Below, in pieces: positions 18,616 to 26,954 of a stretch of 64,000 nt of DNA. The notes beneath the pieces were generated by a model that saw only the letters and a program-made list of their open reading frames with translations, searched no databases and had not been told where the DNA came from. Numbering within the stretch: position 1 is the first letter of the stretch; the number at the start of each line of letters is the position of its first letter. The position numbers and the translations under genes were made by a program. Source of the stretch: Sphingomonas hankookensis (lineage in GTDB: Bacteria > Pseudomonadota > Alphaproteobacteria > Sphingomonadales > Sphingomonadaceae). The stretch spans positions 496,001-560,000 of the forward strand of contig NZ_JAKREV010000001.1 in the NCBI RefSeq assembly GCF_022664465.1, in the 5' to 3' direction.

Positions 18616-18700
18616 GTACCCCCGCGCAGGCGGGGGTCCAGGGTCACGATCGCCACCGTCGATTGGCTTGGCTCTGGATCCCCGCCTGCGCGGGGATACG
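18616..18700. repeat. Palindromic intergenic repeat, family A variant, copy 4
   Basis: ACCCCCGCGCAGGCGGGGGT at the left and GGATCCCCGCCTGCGCGGGG at the right are each palindromic and are inverted relative to each other. It fills most of the gap between the SH3-like protein gene and the peptidase gene. Confidence 0.8.
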
Positions 18701-18722
18701 ATGGCGGGTTCGCGAGGAGACG

Positions 18723-19205
18723 CTACATCGTATCCCCCGGATCGACCCCCCACAACCTTGCCTGCTCGACATAGCCGCCACGCCCCTTCACATCGAAGAA
18801 GCACCACGCCCCGTTGCACCGCGACAGCCGCCCGACCACGCCCGGCGCCGCACGCCACACCACCGGCGCGCCGGCCTGCGGCGACGCGCGCAGTTCCAGC
18901 ACCTCGCGCCCGACGAAGCCGGTGCGGCGGTCGCTCAACAGCCCGACCTGCAACCATCCACGCGTACCGTCGGGGTCCTCGACCCGGCGCCAGTCCTGAT
19001 AGATGTCGACGACCTTGATCGGCATGTCTGCACGGCGATAGACCCATTGCGTCGGGTAATTCTTGCCCGGCCCGCTGCGCATCCGCGCCTCGCCCGCCGC
19101 GATCGACGCATAATAAGGCGGCTTGCGACGCTGTGCCTCCGCCGGTCCCGCCGCCAGCATCGTCAGCACCGCCGCCACCGCGATCGATTGCCTCCCTAAG
19201 CGCAT
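18723..19205 (-). CDS. Exported SH3-like domain protein
   Basis: The 160-residue product has a signal peptide (MRLGRQSIAVAAVLTMLAAG, cut after AEA). It then carries two bacterial SH3-like repeats: GEARMRSGPGKNYPTQWVY and, about 65 residues later, ELRASPQAGAPVVWRA, each followed by a conserved W. The SH3 family binds peptidoglycan or protein ligands in the periplasm; this small type without an enzyme domain is frequent in alphaproteobacteria. ATG 19205 is chosen because it begins the signal peptide. The gene is divergent from the hydroxyacid dehydrogenase gene. Confidence 0.82.
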   Translation of the reverse strand: MRLGRQSIAVAAVLTMLAAGPAEAQRRKPPYYASIAAGEARMRSGPGKNYPTQWVYRRADMPIKVVDIYQDWRRVEDPDGTRGWLQVGLLSDRRTGFVGREVLELRASPQAGAPVVWRAAPGVVGRLSRCNGAWCFFDVKGRGGYVEQARLWGVDPGDTM

Positions 19206-19302
19206 GATATCGTCCCCATTCGTCTGAACCCAAGCTCTATCGGCAAGCGCCCCCTCGCGGCAAGCCGTTGACGCGGCCAACGCCAGCCGCCAATCCTGCG
19301 CC

Positions 19303-20304
19303 ATGGCAGCAGCATCCCCCCCGCCCCGCACACCCCGAGTACAGGTGACGCGGCGGCTGCCGGCGGCGACCGAGGGGCGGATGGCGACGCTGTTCGACAC
19401 CGTCTTCAACCAGGACGATCATGCCCCGTCGCAGGGCGAACTGGCCGCGGCGATGGCCGATTGCGACGTGCTGGTGCCCGCCGTCACCGACGTGATCGAC
19501 GCCGCGCTGATTGCCGCCGCGCCCGACCGCCTGCGCCTGATCGCCAATTACGGCGCGGGCGTGAACCATATCGATCTGAAGGCGGCGCATGCCCGCCGCA
19601 TCCTCGTCACCAACACGCCGGGCGTGTTGACCGAGGATACCGCCGACATGGTCATGGCGCTGATCCTCGCCGTCCCCCGCCGGCTGGCCGAGGGGGAAAA
19701 GCTGGTCCGCTCCGGCGAGTGGAAGGGGTGGAGCCCCGGCGGCATGCTCGGCCACCGCATCGGGGGCAAGGCGCTGGGCATCATCGGCATGGGCCGCATC
19801 GGACAGGCCGTCGCCCGCCGCGCCCGCGCCTTCGGCCTGACCATCCATTATCACAACCGCCACCGCCTTCCGCAAGCGGTCGAGGCCGACCTCGGTGCGA
19901 CGTGGCACGCCGATCTCGACGAAATGCTGGGCGTGATCGACCTGCTGACGATCCACACCCCGCGCAACGCCGACAGCGAAAACCTGCTCGACGCCCGCCG
20001 CCTCGCCCGCCTGCGCCGCCACGTCTATCTCATCAACGCCTCGCGCGGCGGCATCGTCGATGAAGAGGCGCTGGTCGACGCACTGGAACGCGGCCGCCTC
20101 GCCGGCGCGGGCCTCGACGTCTGGGCGCATGAACCGGCGATCGACCCGCGCCTGCTGTCGCTGCCCAACGTGGTGATGACCCCGCATATGGGATCGGCGA
20201 CGCTGGAGGGCCGCGTGGCGATGGGCGAAAAGGTCATCACCAACATCCGCGTCTGGTCCGACGGCCACCGCCCGCCGGATCAGGTGCTGGACGGGTTGCG
20301 GTAG
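19303..20304 (+). CDS. D-2-hydroxyacid dehydrogenase (glyoxylate/hydroxypyruvate reductase type)
   Basis: The 333-residue NAD(P)-dependent dehydrogenase has the family layout. The substrate-binding loop is NYGAGVNHIDLKAA, the dinucleotide-binding motif GIIGMGRIGQAVA lies near residue 158, the catalytic Arg is in INASRGGIVDEEALV, the Glu is in the HEP loop WAHEPAID and the His is in MTPHMGSATLEGR. It reduces 2-keto acids such as glyoxylate or hydroxypyruvate to D-2-hydroxyacids, or the reverse. The exact substrate is not clear. It is followed after 18 bp by the HIT protein gene, possibly in one transcript. Confidence 0.9.
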   Translation: MAAASPPPRTPRVQVTRRLPAATEGRMATLFDTVFNQDDHAPSQGELAAAMADCDVLVPAVTDVIDAALIAAAPDRLRLIANYGAGVNHIDLKAAHARRILVTNTPGVLTEDTADMVMALILAVPRRLAEGEKLVRSGEWKGWSPGGMLGHRIGGKALGIIGMGRIGQAVARRARAFGLTIHYHNRHRLPQAVEADLGATWHADLDEMLGVIDLLTIHTPRNADSENLLDARRLARLRRHVYLINASRGGIVDEEALVDALERGRLAGAGLDVWAHEPAIDPRLLSLPNVVMTPHMGSATLEGRVAMGEKVITNIRVWSDGHRPPDQVLDGLR

Positions 20305-20322
20305 GATCGTCGGAGGAACGCC

Positions 20323-20847
20323 ATGCGGTGGAGGTCGATCGTCCATGGACTGATCCCGGTCGCGACGCTGACCGGCGGAACCATGGCCTTGGCGGCGCAG
20401 CACCAGCCCGAAGCGGACAAGCCGATCGTCTGCCCGCTGTCCGCCCCCTATCGCAGCGACAATCCCTTTGCCCGCATCCTGCGACAAGAGCTTCTCGTAT
20501 CGATCATCGCCGAAGATGCCCGCATGATCGCGATCGTCTCGCTCGACTGGAAACGTCCCGGCCATGCGCTCATCCTTCCCAAGGCACCCGTGCGCAACCT
20601 GTACGACCTGGGCGAGCGCGATACGCTGGCCCTGATGCGGTTGGCGAAGCGCGTCGCGACAGCGCAGCAGCGTGCGCTGGGCAGTACGGGATTCGTGTTG
20701 CAGCAGAACAATGCCGTCAGCCAGCATGTCTGCCACTTCCACCTCCATGTGATCCCGAACACCCTGCCGGACCCCGGAAACCATCCGACCCGCGCCGAAA
20801 TGGACGACATCGCCCGGCGTCTGAAGGCTGCGCTCCCGCCCGGATGA
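20323..20847 (+). CDS. HIT family hydrolase with signal peptide
   Basis: The 174-residue protein contains a histidine-triad domain. The active-site motif is HVCHFHLHVIP (residues about 138-148), and ALILPKAPVRNLYDL is the typical beta strand before it. HIT proteins hydrolyse or transfer nucleotides from phosphoanhydrides and related compounds, normally in the cytoplasm. The N-terminus (IVHGLIPVATLTGGTMALAA) resembles a Sec signal peptide, which would place it in the periplasm. A strong ribosome-binding site (CGGAGGAA) lies 5 bp before ATG 20323, which supports this start. Confidence 0.78.
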   Translation: MRWRSIVHGLIPVATLTGGTMALAAQHQPEADKPIVCPLSAPYRSDNPFARILRQELLVSIIAEDARMIAIVSLDWKRPGHALILPKAPVRNLYDLGERDTLALMRLAKRVATAQQRALGSTGFVLQQNNAVSQHVCHFHLHVIPNTLPDPGNHPTRAEMDDIARRLKAALPPG

Positions 20848-20934
20848 CGGCAGCCAGCGAATGCACCGCCGGATCGACGACGACGCGGCGCTGCATGGCT
20901 GCCATGACCGGACCCCGTGGCAATCCGTAACACG

Positions 20935-21801
20935 ATGCCGCTAACGACTGACATCGCTGCTGCCATGAGGTCCGCCATACATTTCGACCTGCTCCAGTCG
21001 CTCAGCCTGTGCGGCACCCTGTCGATCCCGAACGACGATCGCGCCGGCACCAATGCCCGCCGCGCGTGGATCATCGACGGCGCGACCGACCTGTCGCCGC
21101 CCGGCTTGCTCGGCGCACAGGGGGGCGCGGCGTGGCTGGCGGCAACTGCCGACACCGCGTTCGCAACGGCCGATGCCGACACCCTGACCGATGTGTGCGC
21201 GCAGGTGGCCGCGACGGTCGAGGCCCGCTATCATGCCGAACGCCGTCGTAAGCCGGCGGGCGCGTGGGAACGTCCCCGCGCCTCCTTCGCCGCAGTGCAG
21301 ACCGCCGGCGACATGCTCGAACTCGCCTGGGCCAGCGACTGTTCGATCCTGCACGCCACCGCCGACACGGTCACGTGGCGCACACCCGCGCCCAACCGCA
21401 CGCGCGAAAGTGCGCAGGCAGCGGCGCTTGGCCCCGGTGTCGGCGCGGCGCGGCTGTCGACCCCGGCGATCCTCGAAGACCGCCGCATTGCGCGCTCGCG
21501 TCCCGGCCAACGCGTGCTCGGCATCGACGCCGCCGAGACGATGGCGATCCTCAACCTCACCCGGTTCGATGTCTCAGTCGGCGACGAACTGCTGCTGATG
21601 ACCGACGGCATGGTCGCGCTGGTCGACTCCTACTGCGTACACGACGCGCACAGCCTGTTTGCCGCCGTCCGGGCGCAGGGCCTCGCCGCCCTCGGCACCG
21701 AACTCCGCGCGATCGAAAATGACGATGCCGCCTGCCTGCGCTATCCGCGGTTCAAGGTCAGCGACGACGCGACCGCACTGTGGGTGCGGATCGGCGGCTG
21801 A
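20935..21801 (+). CDS. PP2C-like phosphatase domain protein
   Basis: The product, about 288 residues, shows scattered PP2C (Ser/Thr phosphatase) landmarks: RRAWIIDGATDLSP near residue 42 with a candidate metal-binding Asp, GDELLLMTDGMVAL near residue 220, and the C-terminal DDATALWVRIGG. The overall similarity is low, so this is a divergent member, possibly with altered metal sites. No membrane segment is seen. The start is uncertain: GTG 20917, ATG 20935 and ATG 20965 are all in frame and none has a strong ribosome-binding site. It is alone on the plus strand here. Confidence 0.55.
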   Translation: MPLTTDIAAAMRSAIHFDLLQSLSLCGTLSIPNDDRAGTNARRAWIIDGATDLSPPGLLGAQGGAAWLAATADTAFATADADTLTDVCAQVAATVEARYHAERRRKPAGAWERPRASFAAVQTAGDMLELAWASDCSILHATADTVTWRTPAPNRTRESAQAAALGPGVGAARLSTPAILEDRRIARSRPGQRVLGIDAAETMAILNLTRFDVSVGDELLLMTDGMVALVDSYCVHDAHSLFAAVRAQGLAALGTELRAIENDDAACLRYPRFKVSDDATALWVRIGG

Positions 21802-21817
21802 CCGCTTGGCGCCTCGC

Positions 21818-22312
21818 TCAATCCTCTTCGACGAACCGGCGCTTGGGGAACGCCGCACTGCCTTCGTCGACGACCAGACGGAAGCGCCACGACAGCCATG
21901 TCTCCGCCTGCGGAAGGTCGCGGAAATCGATCGGGATGCGTGCGATCGGCTGCAACCGGCCATCGTACAGGTCGATATGCGCCACCGGGAACACGCCGAT
22001 GACGAACACCGTCCTGCCGAACCCCGCGACCTTCGTCAGATCGATCGTCGTGGTCCGGTACAGCCGGTGTATCCGGATGACGTCGCCGTCGATGCTCCAG
22101 CGGAAATCCTGAATTGCGAACCCGCCGGCCACGAAGCACAGGATGAACAGCGCGATGAACACGCCCGACCAGATCTCGGTCGCCGGCAACGTCGACCAGT
22201 GCCGCGCCATCGCATCCACCAGCGCGATCAGCGCCGCGGATCCGCCCAGTATCAGCAACCAGCTCAGCAGCCGCTTGGGCCACCCGGTTCGAAAGACGAG
22301 CTTCTCGGCCAT
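21818..22312 (-). CDS. Hypothetical membrane protein with PH-like domain
   Basis: The 164-residue product has two hydrophobic segments (WPKRLLSWLLILGGSAALIALV and WSGVFIALFILCFVAGG shown in parts, residues about 11-32 and 48-66). A beta-rich C-terminal region follows: RWSIDGDVIRIHRLYRTTTI, then GFGRTVFVIGVFPVAHI. That arrangement resembles small PH-like membrane proteins but is not a confident match. It would sit in the inner membrane with the soluble part in the cytoplasm. It converges on the PP2C-like gene. Function is unknown. Confidence 0.65.
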   Translation of the reverse strand: MAEKLVFRTGWPKRLLSWLLILGGSAALIALVDAMARHWSTLPATEIWSGVFIALFILCFVAGGFAIQDFRWSIDGDVIRIHRLYRTTTIDLTKVAGFGRTVFVIGVFPVAHIDLYDGRLQPIARIPIDFRDLPQAETWLSWRFRLVVDEGSAAFPKRRFVEED

Positions 22313-22412
22313 GCTACCTCGCCACGCCGCCAGGGGATGCGGCAGGGTAGAACGACCCACTGCCATTATCCAGCGCGGACCACCGGCTCCAGAAGGACAC
22401 CATCGGCCCCAC

Positions 22413-22450
22413 GGTCACCCCGGACTTGATCCGGGGTCCTGCTTCTTCTT
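22413..22450. repeat. Family A (GGACTTGATCC type) element, single arm, copy 5
   Basis: GGTCACCCCGGACTTGATCC and the rest of the element match copy 3 at 14254 but the second arm is missing. It lies in a 292-bp gap (22313-22604) that otherwise holds no gene. The gap also contains two direct copies of GTGAACTT (22576 and 22585). Confidence 0.7.
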
Positions 22451-22604
22451 TCCGCAGCAAGCGGTATTCGGCACTTTCCTACAACCGCCGCCGCTGCCAG
22501 ACTCGCGCCTCACGCCCTCAATGGCCACGCTTTTTGACTCTGCCGCTTCATGTCACGCTCAAATAGCGCACGAGTGTGAACTTAGTGAACTTTGGCCGAA
22601 AACC

Positions 22605-23285
22605 TCAGCCTTTAACGCCACTCAGCCATTCGCCGATCATCGCCTGCCCCGCGCGCACCGCCGCTGGTCCCAGCGTGCGATATTGCTCGGTCAGGTTTTT
22701 GCGATGCTTCGGGCAGTCGAGATAGTCGAGCCACGCCTCGAACCGCGCATCCTCACCCATCTCGGCATGGAATTGCAGCGCCAGCAGGTTCGCCCCCCGC
22801 CGAAACCCCTGCCGATAGCGCGCCGTCGTCGCCAGCAACTCCGTACCTTCGGGCAGGTCGAATGTGTCGCCATGCCAGTGCAGCACCGGCACGTCGGCAA
22901 CATGGGCGAGCGGCGACGCCACCCCCGGTGCCAGATCGACGGGTGCGAACCCGATCTCGCACCCCGTCCCCCGGTAGACCGCCGCACCCAGCGCCGCCGC
23001 CATCATCTGCGCCCCCAGGCAGATGCCCAGCGTCGGGCGATCCGCCGCCAGCCGGCGCGACAGCGCGTCGATCTCGCCCGGTATCCACGGATGCTCGGCG
23101 ACGTCGTACACGCCCATCGGCCCGCCCATGACGATCAGCAGGTCGGGTTCGGTCAGGTCGGCGGTCGCAAAGGCGGGATCGGTCACGTCGATCCGGTCGA
23201 TCGCATACCCCGCCGCCTCGACCGGCGGGCGGTAGCCGGCGCAGCCTTCATAGGGGACATGGCGAACGATCAACGCGGACTTCAT
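22605..23285 (-). CDS. Class I glutamine amidotransferase-like protein (GMP synthase-like)
   Basis: The 226-residue stand-alone class I glutamine amidotransferase domain has nucleophile Cys in TLGICLGAQMMAAALG near residue 94, a conserved WHGDTFDLPEGTELLA, and the His-Glu of the triad in LALQFHAEMG. It resembles the type found as GMP synthase-like or gamma-glutamyl hydrolase-like proteins with no synthase domain. The acceptor substrate is unknown. It lies between the small membrane protein and the glycine-zipper lipoprotein and faces the latter divergently. Confidence 0.85.
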   Translation of the reverse strand: MKSALIVRHVPYEGCAGYRPPVEAAGYAIDRIDVTDPAFATADLTEPDLLIVMGGPMGVYDVAEHPWIPGEIDALSRRLAADRPTLGICLGAQMMAAALGAAVYRGTGCEIGFAPVDLAPGVASPLAHVADVPVLHWHGDTFDLPEGTELLATTARYRQGFRRGANLLALQFHAEMGEDARFEAWLDYLDCPKHRKNLTEQYRTLGPAAVRAGQAMIGEWLSGVKG

Positions 23286-23412
23286 GCGCCTAATCTATCG
23301 CGCCCAATCTGAATGGCACCTGCAATGTTTCTTTGTGTTGCAATGGGGTTGGTTTGGAACCGCTGCGACGCACAATCATTTGCCGGACGTAGCGTAAAAC
23401 AGGAGCAACCCC

Positions 23413-23607
23413 ATGAAAAAGATCGCAACCATCGTCCTCGCCCTCGCCGCTGGCAGCTCGCTCGCCGCCTGCTCGACGCTGCGCGGCGGCGCGATCGGTG
23501 CGGCAGGTGGCGCCGGCATCGCGGCCGCTACCGGTGGCAGCGTGGAAAAGGGTGCGGCCGTGGGCGGCGTCGGTGGCGCCGTGGTCGGCACCGTCGCCGA
23601 CGATTGA
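23413..23607 (+). CDS. Small glycine-zipper lipoprotein
   Basis: The 64-residue product has a lipoprotein signal peptide ending SLAACSTLRGG (lipobox LAAC, Cys at about residue 20) followed by a glycine-zipper stretch GGAIGAAGGAGIAAATGG and GGVGGAVVGTVADD. This resembles YMGG/OsmB-like small outer-membrane lipoproteins, which may insert into or span membranes. AGGAG lies 7 bp upstream of ATG 23413 and supports the start. A strong hairpin follows (23614-23642). Function is unknown. Confidence 0.8.
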   Translation: MKKIATIVLALAAGSSLAACSTLRGGAIGAAGGAGIAAATGGSVEKGAAVGGVGGAVVGTVADD

Positions 23608-23613
23608 TCGAAC

Positions 23614-23642
23614 GGGCGGGAGCGCGAACCGCACTCCCGCCC
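23614..23642 (+). terminator. Hairpin after the lipoprotein gene
   Basis: GGGCGGGAGCGC (23614-23625) pairs with GCACTCCCGCCC (23631-23642) with one mismatch and a 5-nt loop. No T tract follows, so it is a GC-rich terminator-like hairpin rather than a canonical one. Confidence 0.5.
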
Positions 23643-23666
23643 GACAACTGCCTCGCCAGCGACGAA

Positions 23667-23749
23667 CGTCACCCCCGCACAGGCCGGGGTCTCTCGGAAA
23701 TGGGCAGCGCACCAACCGCAGGAAACCCCGGCCTGCGCTGGGGTGACGT
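23667..23749. repeat. Palindromic intergenic repeat, family A, copy 6
   Basis: CGTCACCCCCGCACAGGCCG begins and CCGGCCTGCGCTGGGGTGACG, shown here only by position (23729-23749), ends the element. The arms are inverted copies. It lies between convergent genes. Confidence 0.85.
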
Positions 23750-23782
23750 AACTAGGGCCGGAGCAATCCGATCAGGTCGGGA

Positions 23783-25186
23783 TCAATCCCCCGTCAAGAT
23801 CCGGTCGACCAGCTGCTTCACGCTCGGCACGAACCCGTTCGAATAGAAGGGATCGCGCTTGAAGTTGTACGCGGCGTGGCCGGCGAACATCAAATTTTGA
23901 TCGGTCGGCCCGCCATGGGCGATGTCCTGCAACGTCTTCTGGATGCAGAAGCTGCGCGGATCGGCTAGCCTCCCGGTCGAGTTCGTCTCGCTATCGGCCC
24001 AGCTCGAAAAGCTGCACTGCGACAGGCACCCCATGCAGTCCGCCTGATCCTTGCGGATGATCCCCTTCTCGTCGGGCGTCACGAACACCAGCGTGTTGTC
24101 CGGCGTCTTGAGCGCATCGGTGAAGCCGAGGCCAAACCATTCGCGCGCGCGCAGCAGGTCGCCCTGCGTCACCCAGAAATTCTTGCCCTTCACGCCGACG
24201 TCGAGCTGGAAGACATGGTCGCCCGCTTCCTGCGTCGAGAAGGCGATCTGCCGCTCCGACCGCGCCTCGAGGCTGCGCAGGAACGGGTTGCGCACCGCCG
24301 ACGAATAGAAACCCGTCGGGCTGAACCGGTGCAGCAGCACCTCGCCCTCCTCGATCTCCATCAGCTTCGCCTTCCACTCGGGCGGGATCGGGCTTTCCTG
24401 CGTCAGCAGGGGACGGGTGCCGAACTGGAACGCGATCTTGCCCAGCTCGGGATTGTCGATCCAGTCGTTCCAGTCACGCAGATACCACACGCCGCCGGCC
24501 ATCACGATCGGCACGTCGTCCGAAATGCCGCCCTCGCGCATCGTCGCGCGCAGGTCGCGGACGCGCGGATACGGGTCCTGCGGCTCCAGCGGGTTCTCGG
24601 CATTCGACAGCCCGTTATGCCCGCCGGCCAGCCACGGATCCTCGTAGACCACTGCCGCCAGCCATTCCGACGCCTTCGAATAGGCCCGCTTCCACAGCGC
24701 ACGGAACGCCCGGCCCGACGACACGATCGGCAGATAGCTGACGCCGTAGGACGCGGTAATCTCCGACAGCTTGTAGGGCATGCCGGCACCGCAGGTCACG
24801 CCCGACACCAGCCCGCGCGTCCGCTCCAGCACGCCGTGCAGGATGCGCTGCGCCCCGCCCATTTCCCACAGGACGTTGATGTTGATCGCGCCCTTGCCGC
24901 CCGCGATCTCCCACGCGCGCCGCACCTGCTGCACCGCGCCCTCGATCGCATATTCGATCAGTTCTTCGTGGCGTTCGCGACGGGTCAGCGCCTTGTACAC
25001 CTGGGGCACGATCTTGCCTTCGGCATCATAGCTGTCGGCATTGACCGCGGAAACGGTACCGATGCCCCCCGCCGCCGCCCACGCGCCTGCCGATGCGTGG
25101 TTGGTAGCGGCAACGCCCTTGCCCCCTTCGATCAGCGGCCAGACTTCGCGGCCGTTATAGACGATGGGCGACAGACCTTTGAACAA
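23783..25186 (-). CDS. Nitronate monooxygenase family protein
   Basis: The product, about 467 residues, is a TIM-barrel FMN protein of the nitronate monooxygenase/2-nitropropane dioxygenase family. It opens FKGLSPIVYNGREVWPLIEG and has the glycine-rich phosphate-binding region in DVPIVMAGGVWYLRDW and AFQFGTRPLLTQES. It has a Cys-rich segment QADCMGCLSQCSFSSWAD near residue 396, found in the long sphingomonad form. TTG 25186 is chosen because GGAGG lies 5 bp upstream and homology begins there; longer starts run into unrelated sequence. It oxidises nitroalkane-like or related substrates; the real substrate is unknown. Confidence 0.85.
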   Translation of the reverse strand: MFKGLSPIVYNGREVWPLIEGGKGVAATNHASAGAWAAAGGIGTVSAVNADSYDAEGKIVPQVYKALTRRERHEELIEYAIEGAVQQVRRAWEIAGGKGAININVLWEMGGAQRILHGVLERTRGLVSGVTCGAGMPYKLSEITASYGVSYLPIVSSGRAFRALWKRAYSKASEWLAAVVYEDPWLAGGHNGLSNAENPLEPQDPYPRVRDLRATMREGGISDDVPIVMAGGVWYLRDWNDWIDNPELGKIAFQFGTRPLLTQESPIPPEWKAKLMEIEEGEVLLHRFSPTGFYSSAVRNPFLRSLEARSERQIAFSTQEAGDHVFQLDVGVKGKNFWVTQGDLLRAREWFGLGFTDALKTPDNTLVFVTPDEKGIIRKDQADCMGCLSQCSFSSWADSETNSTGRLADPRSFCIQKTLQDIAHGGPTDQNLMFAGHAAYNFKRDPFYSNGFVPSVKQLVDRILTGD

Positions 25187-25319
25187 CGCAACCTCCAATG
25201 GGAACCACGAAGCGGAACGGACGCCAGGCGGCCACCGCATCCGGCCGTCATTAATCCCACCCGCGCCCGAACGCGAGCAAATTGCGTGGACACCTTTGGG
25301 TCGAACGCTACCGTGCGCT

Positions 25320-25793
25320 ATGCGGACCCGACTTTTTCTTGTGCCCTTCACGATCCTCGCGGCCAGTTGTGCCGGTCCGTCAAACCGCGAGCAGGTGCTG
25401 ATGGAGGAGATCGAGCGGAAGGTTTTGCTACCGAGAGAGGCATCACCGCTCAACCGCTACGCGCGTCATTATGCCTTTACCGGCAAAGGCGTCGAGGCCG
25501 TCTATGTCGCAATCTACCCGCCCTCGAACCAAGGCGAAATGGGGTTCGTCACCGAAGATTGGGGCTGGCGCCCTTTGACTGAAGCCGAAACCCGAGAAGC
25601 GGAAGTCTCGGATGCTGCTTGGCGCCTTCGATTGGGCGAAGCGAACAGCCGACGCTGGCATGCTCTCGACAGCGAATTTCCTAGTGCTGACGATGGGGGC
25701 TGCGACTACGTGAACATCGGCTATGACCCGGTCACCAAACAGTTCCTGTATGTCGAGTGCAACGGCCCGGACGGACGGGGACGCCCTGACTAA
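25320..25793 (+). CDS. Hypothetical lipoprotein
   Basis: The 157-residue product begins MRTRLFLVPFTILAASCAGP, a signal peptide with a likely lipobox (AASC). The mature part is hydrophilic, with an acidic WGWRPLTEAETREAEVSD stretch and a C-terminal GCDYVNIGYDPVTKQFLYVE. No domain is recognised. Its codon choice is slightly less GC-biased than that of its neighbours (for example GATTGGGGCTGG, CCTAGTGCTGAC), which could mean recent acquisition or weak selection. ATG 25320 begins the signal peptide. Confidence 0.65.
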   Translation: MRTRLFLVPFTILAASCAGPSNREQVLMEEIERKVLLPREASPLNRYARHYAFTGKGVEAVYVAIYPPSNQGEMGFVTEDWGWRPLTEAETREAEVSDAAWRLRLGEANSRRWHALDSEFPSADDGGCDYVNIGYDPVTKQFLYVECNGPDGRGRPD

Positions 25794-25817
25794 GAGGTAT
25801 CGGCCGGCTAGACTATC

Positions 25818-26954
25818 CTAACCCAACGCCCCGGGTCGCCCGAGCGCGCGTTCGTACAGCGCCTTGTACGCCGCGATCATCTTCGCCTCGTCGAACTCCG
25901 CCCGCGCCTTGGCGAGGTTCGCTTCGCCCACCCGCCGTCGCGCGTCGGCATCGACCGCCAGCGTCTGCAACCGGTCGCGCAGGTGTACCTCGTGCCGGTC
26001 GATACCCATATATGGGTGGTTCTCGTCGGCCACCATCGCCATGATGTCGCCGACCGGCGGGGCGACCACCGGCAGGCCGGTCGCCATCGCCTCCATCACC
26101 GAAATCGGCTGCTGCTCGCTGCGCGACGACAGCGCGAAGATATCGAACAGCCCCATGTAACGGTACGGCTCGGGCAGAAATCCGGGCAGGTGGACGCGGT
26201 CGTCGATGCCCATCGCCTCGGCGGCGTCGAGGATCGTCTCGCGCTCCGGCCCCTCGCCGACGATCACCAGCCGGACCTTCACCGCGATGCCGCCAACCGC
26301 ACGCACCAGCAGCGGCAGGTCCTTGACCTCGCGCAGGCCGGCAACGGTCCCGATGACGACCTCGTTCGGCTTGCGCCGGAAACCGGGGATCGCGTCGGGT
26401 GCGACGCCTTCGGCATAGCGCTCGACCGGGATGCCGTTGCCGATCAGGTGCAGGCGGTGTTCGGGCTGTTTCCACGGTCCGCGCGCGACCTGCATCAGCC
26501 GCTGCGACGGCACGACCAGCGCCTCCGCCGCGCCCAGCGCGAAGCGGCGATACAGGTTACGCATCGGGTTCAGCCGGGTCGCCTCGTCCTCGTTGAAGCC
26601 GTCCTCGTGATGGACCACCGGCGGCGTCCCCTTGGCGAACACCCGCTTCGCCATCACCCCGTCGATCGCGCCCCAGTTATAGGTCAGCACCAGATCGAAG
26701 CGCCGCATGAACTTCGCGATCGCCTCGTACCGCGCGACCGACGGCTTGCCGGTCAGCGGCGGCGGGTTCTGCGCGATCTCGTAGCGGATATGGCTGCCGA
26801 TCGCCGCCTGTGCCTCGGTCCGTTCGGGCACCCCCGATACGATCATATGCACCGCATTGGGCCCCCATGCATGCATCAGCCGGATCGCCCGCGCCTCCTT
26901 GCCGCCATAGGCGAACGACGAATGCAGGTGGAGGATGCGGACCGGCGCGCTCAT
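25818..26954 (-). CDS. Glycosyltransferase family 4 (GT-B) protein
   Basis: The 378-residue protein is a GT-B fold glycosyltransferase of the group 1/GT4 type. The N-terminal domain begins ILHLHSSFAYGGKEARAIRL. The C-terminal nucleotide-sugar domain has LRLVIVGEGPER-like sequence and the EX7E region SEQQPISVMEAMATGLPVV near residue 283. It transfers a sugar from an activated donor, probably in cell-surface or exopolysaccharide synthesis. It overlaps the hydrolase gene by 4 nt, so both are likely in one operon. The acceptor is unknown. Confidence 0.9.
   Translation of the reverse strand: MSAPVRILHLHSSFAYGGKEARAIRLMHAWGPNAVHMIVSGVPERTEAQAAIGSHIRYEIAQNPPPLTGKPSVARYEAIAKFMRRFDLVLTYNWGAIDGVMAKRVFAKGTPPVVHHEDGFNEDEATRLNPMRNLYRRFALGAAEALVVPSQRLMQVARGPWKQPEHRLHLIGNGIPVERYAEGVAPDAIPGFRRKPNEVVIGTVAGLREVKDLPLLVRAVGGIAVKVRLVIVGEGPERETILDAAEAMGIDDRVHLPGFLPEPYRYMGLFDIFALSSRSEQQPISVMEAMATGLPVVAPPVGDIMAMVADENHPYMGIDRHEVHLRDRLQTLAVDADARRRVGEANLAKARAEFDEAKMIAAYKALYERALGRPGALG

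Noticed and set aside
22576-22592. Two direct GTGAACTT copies as a regulator binding site
   Set aside because: Only two short copies, far from any start codon, with no supporting context.
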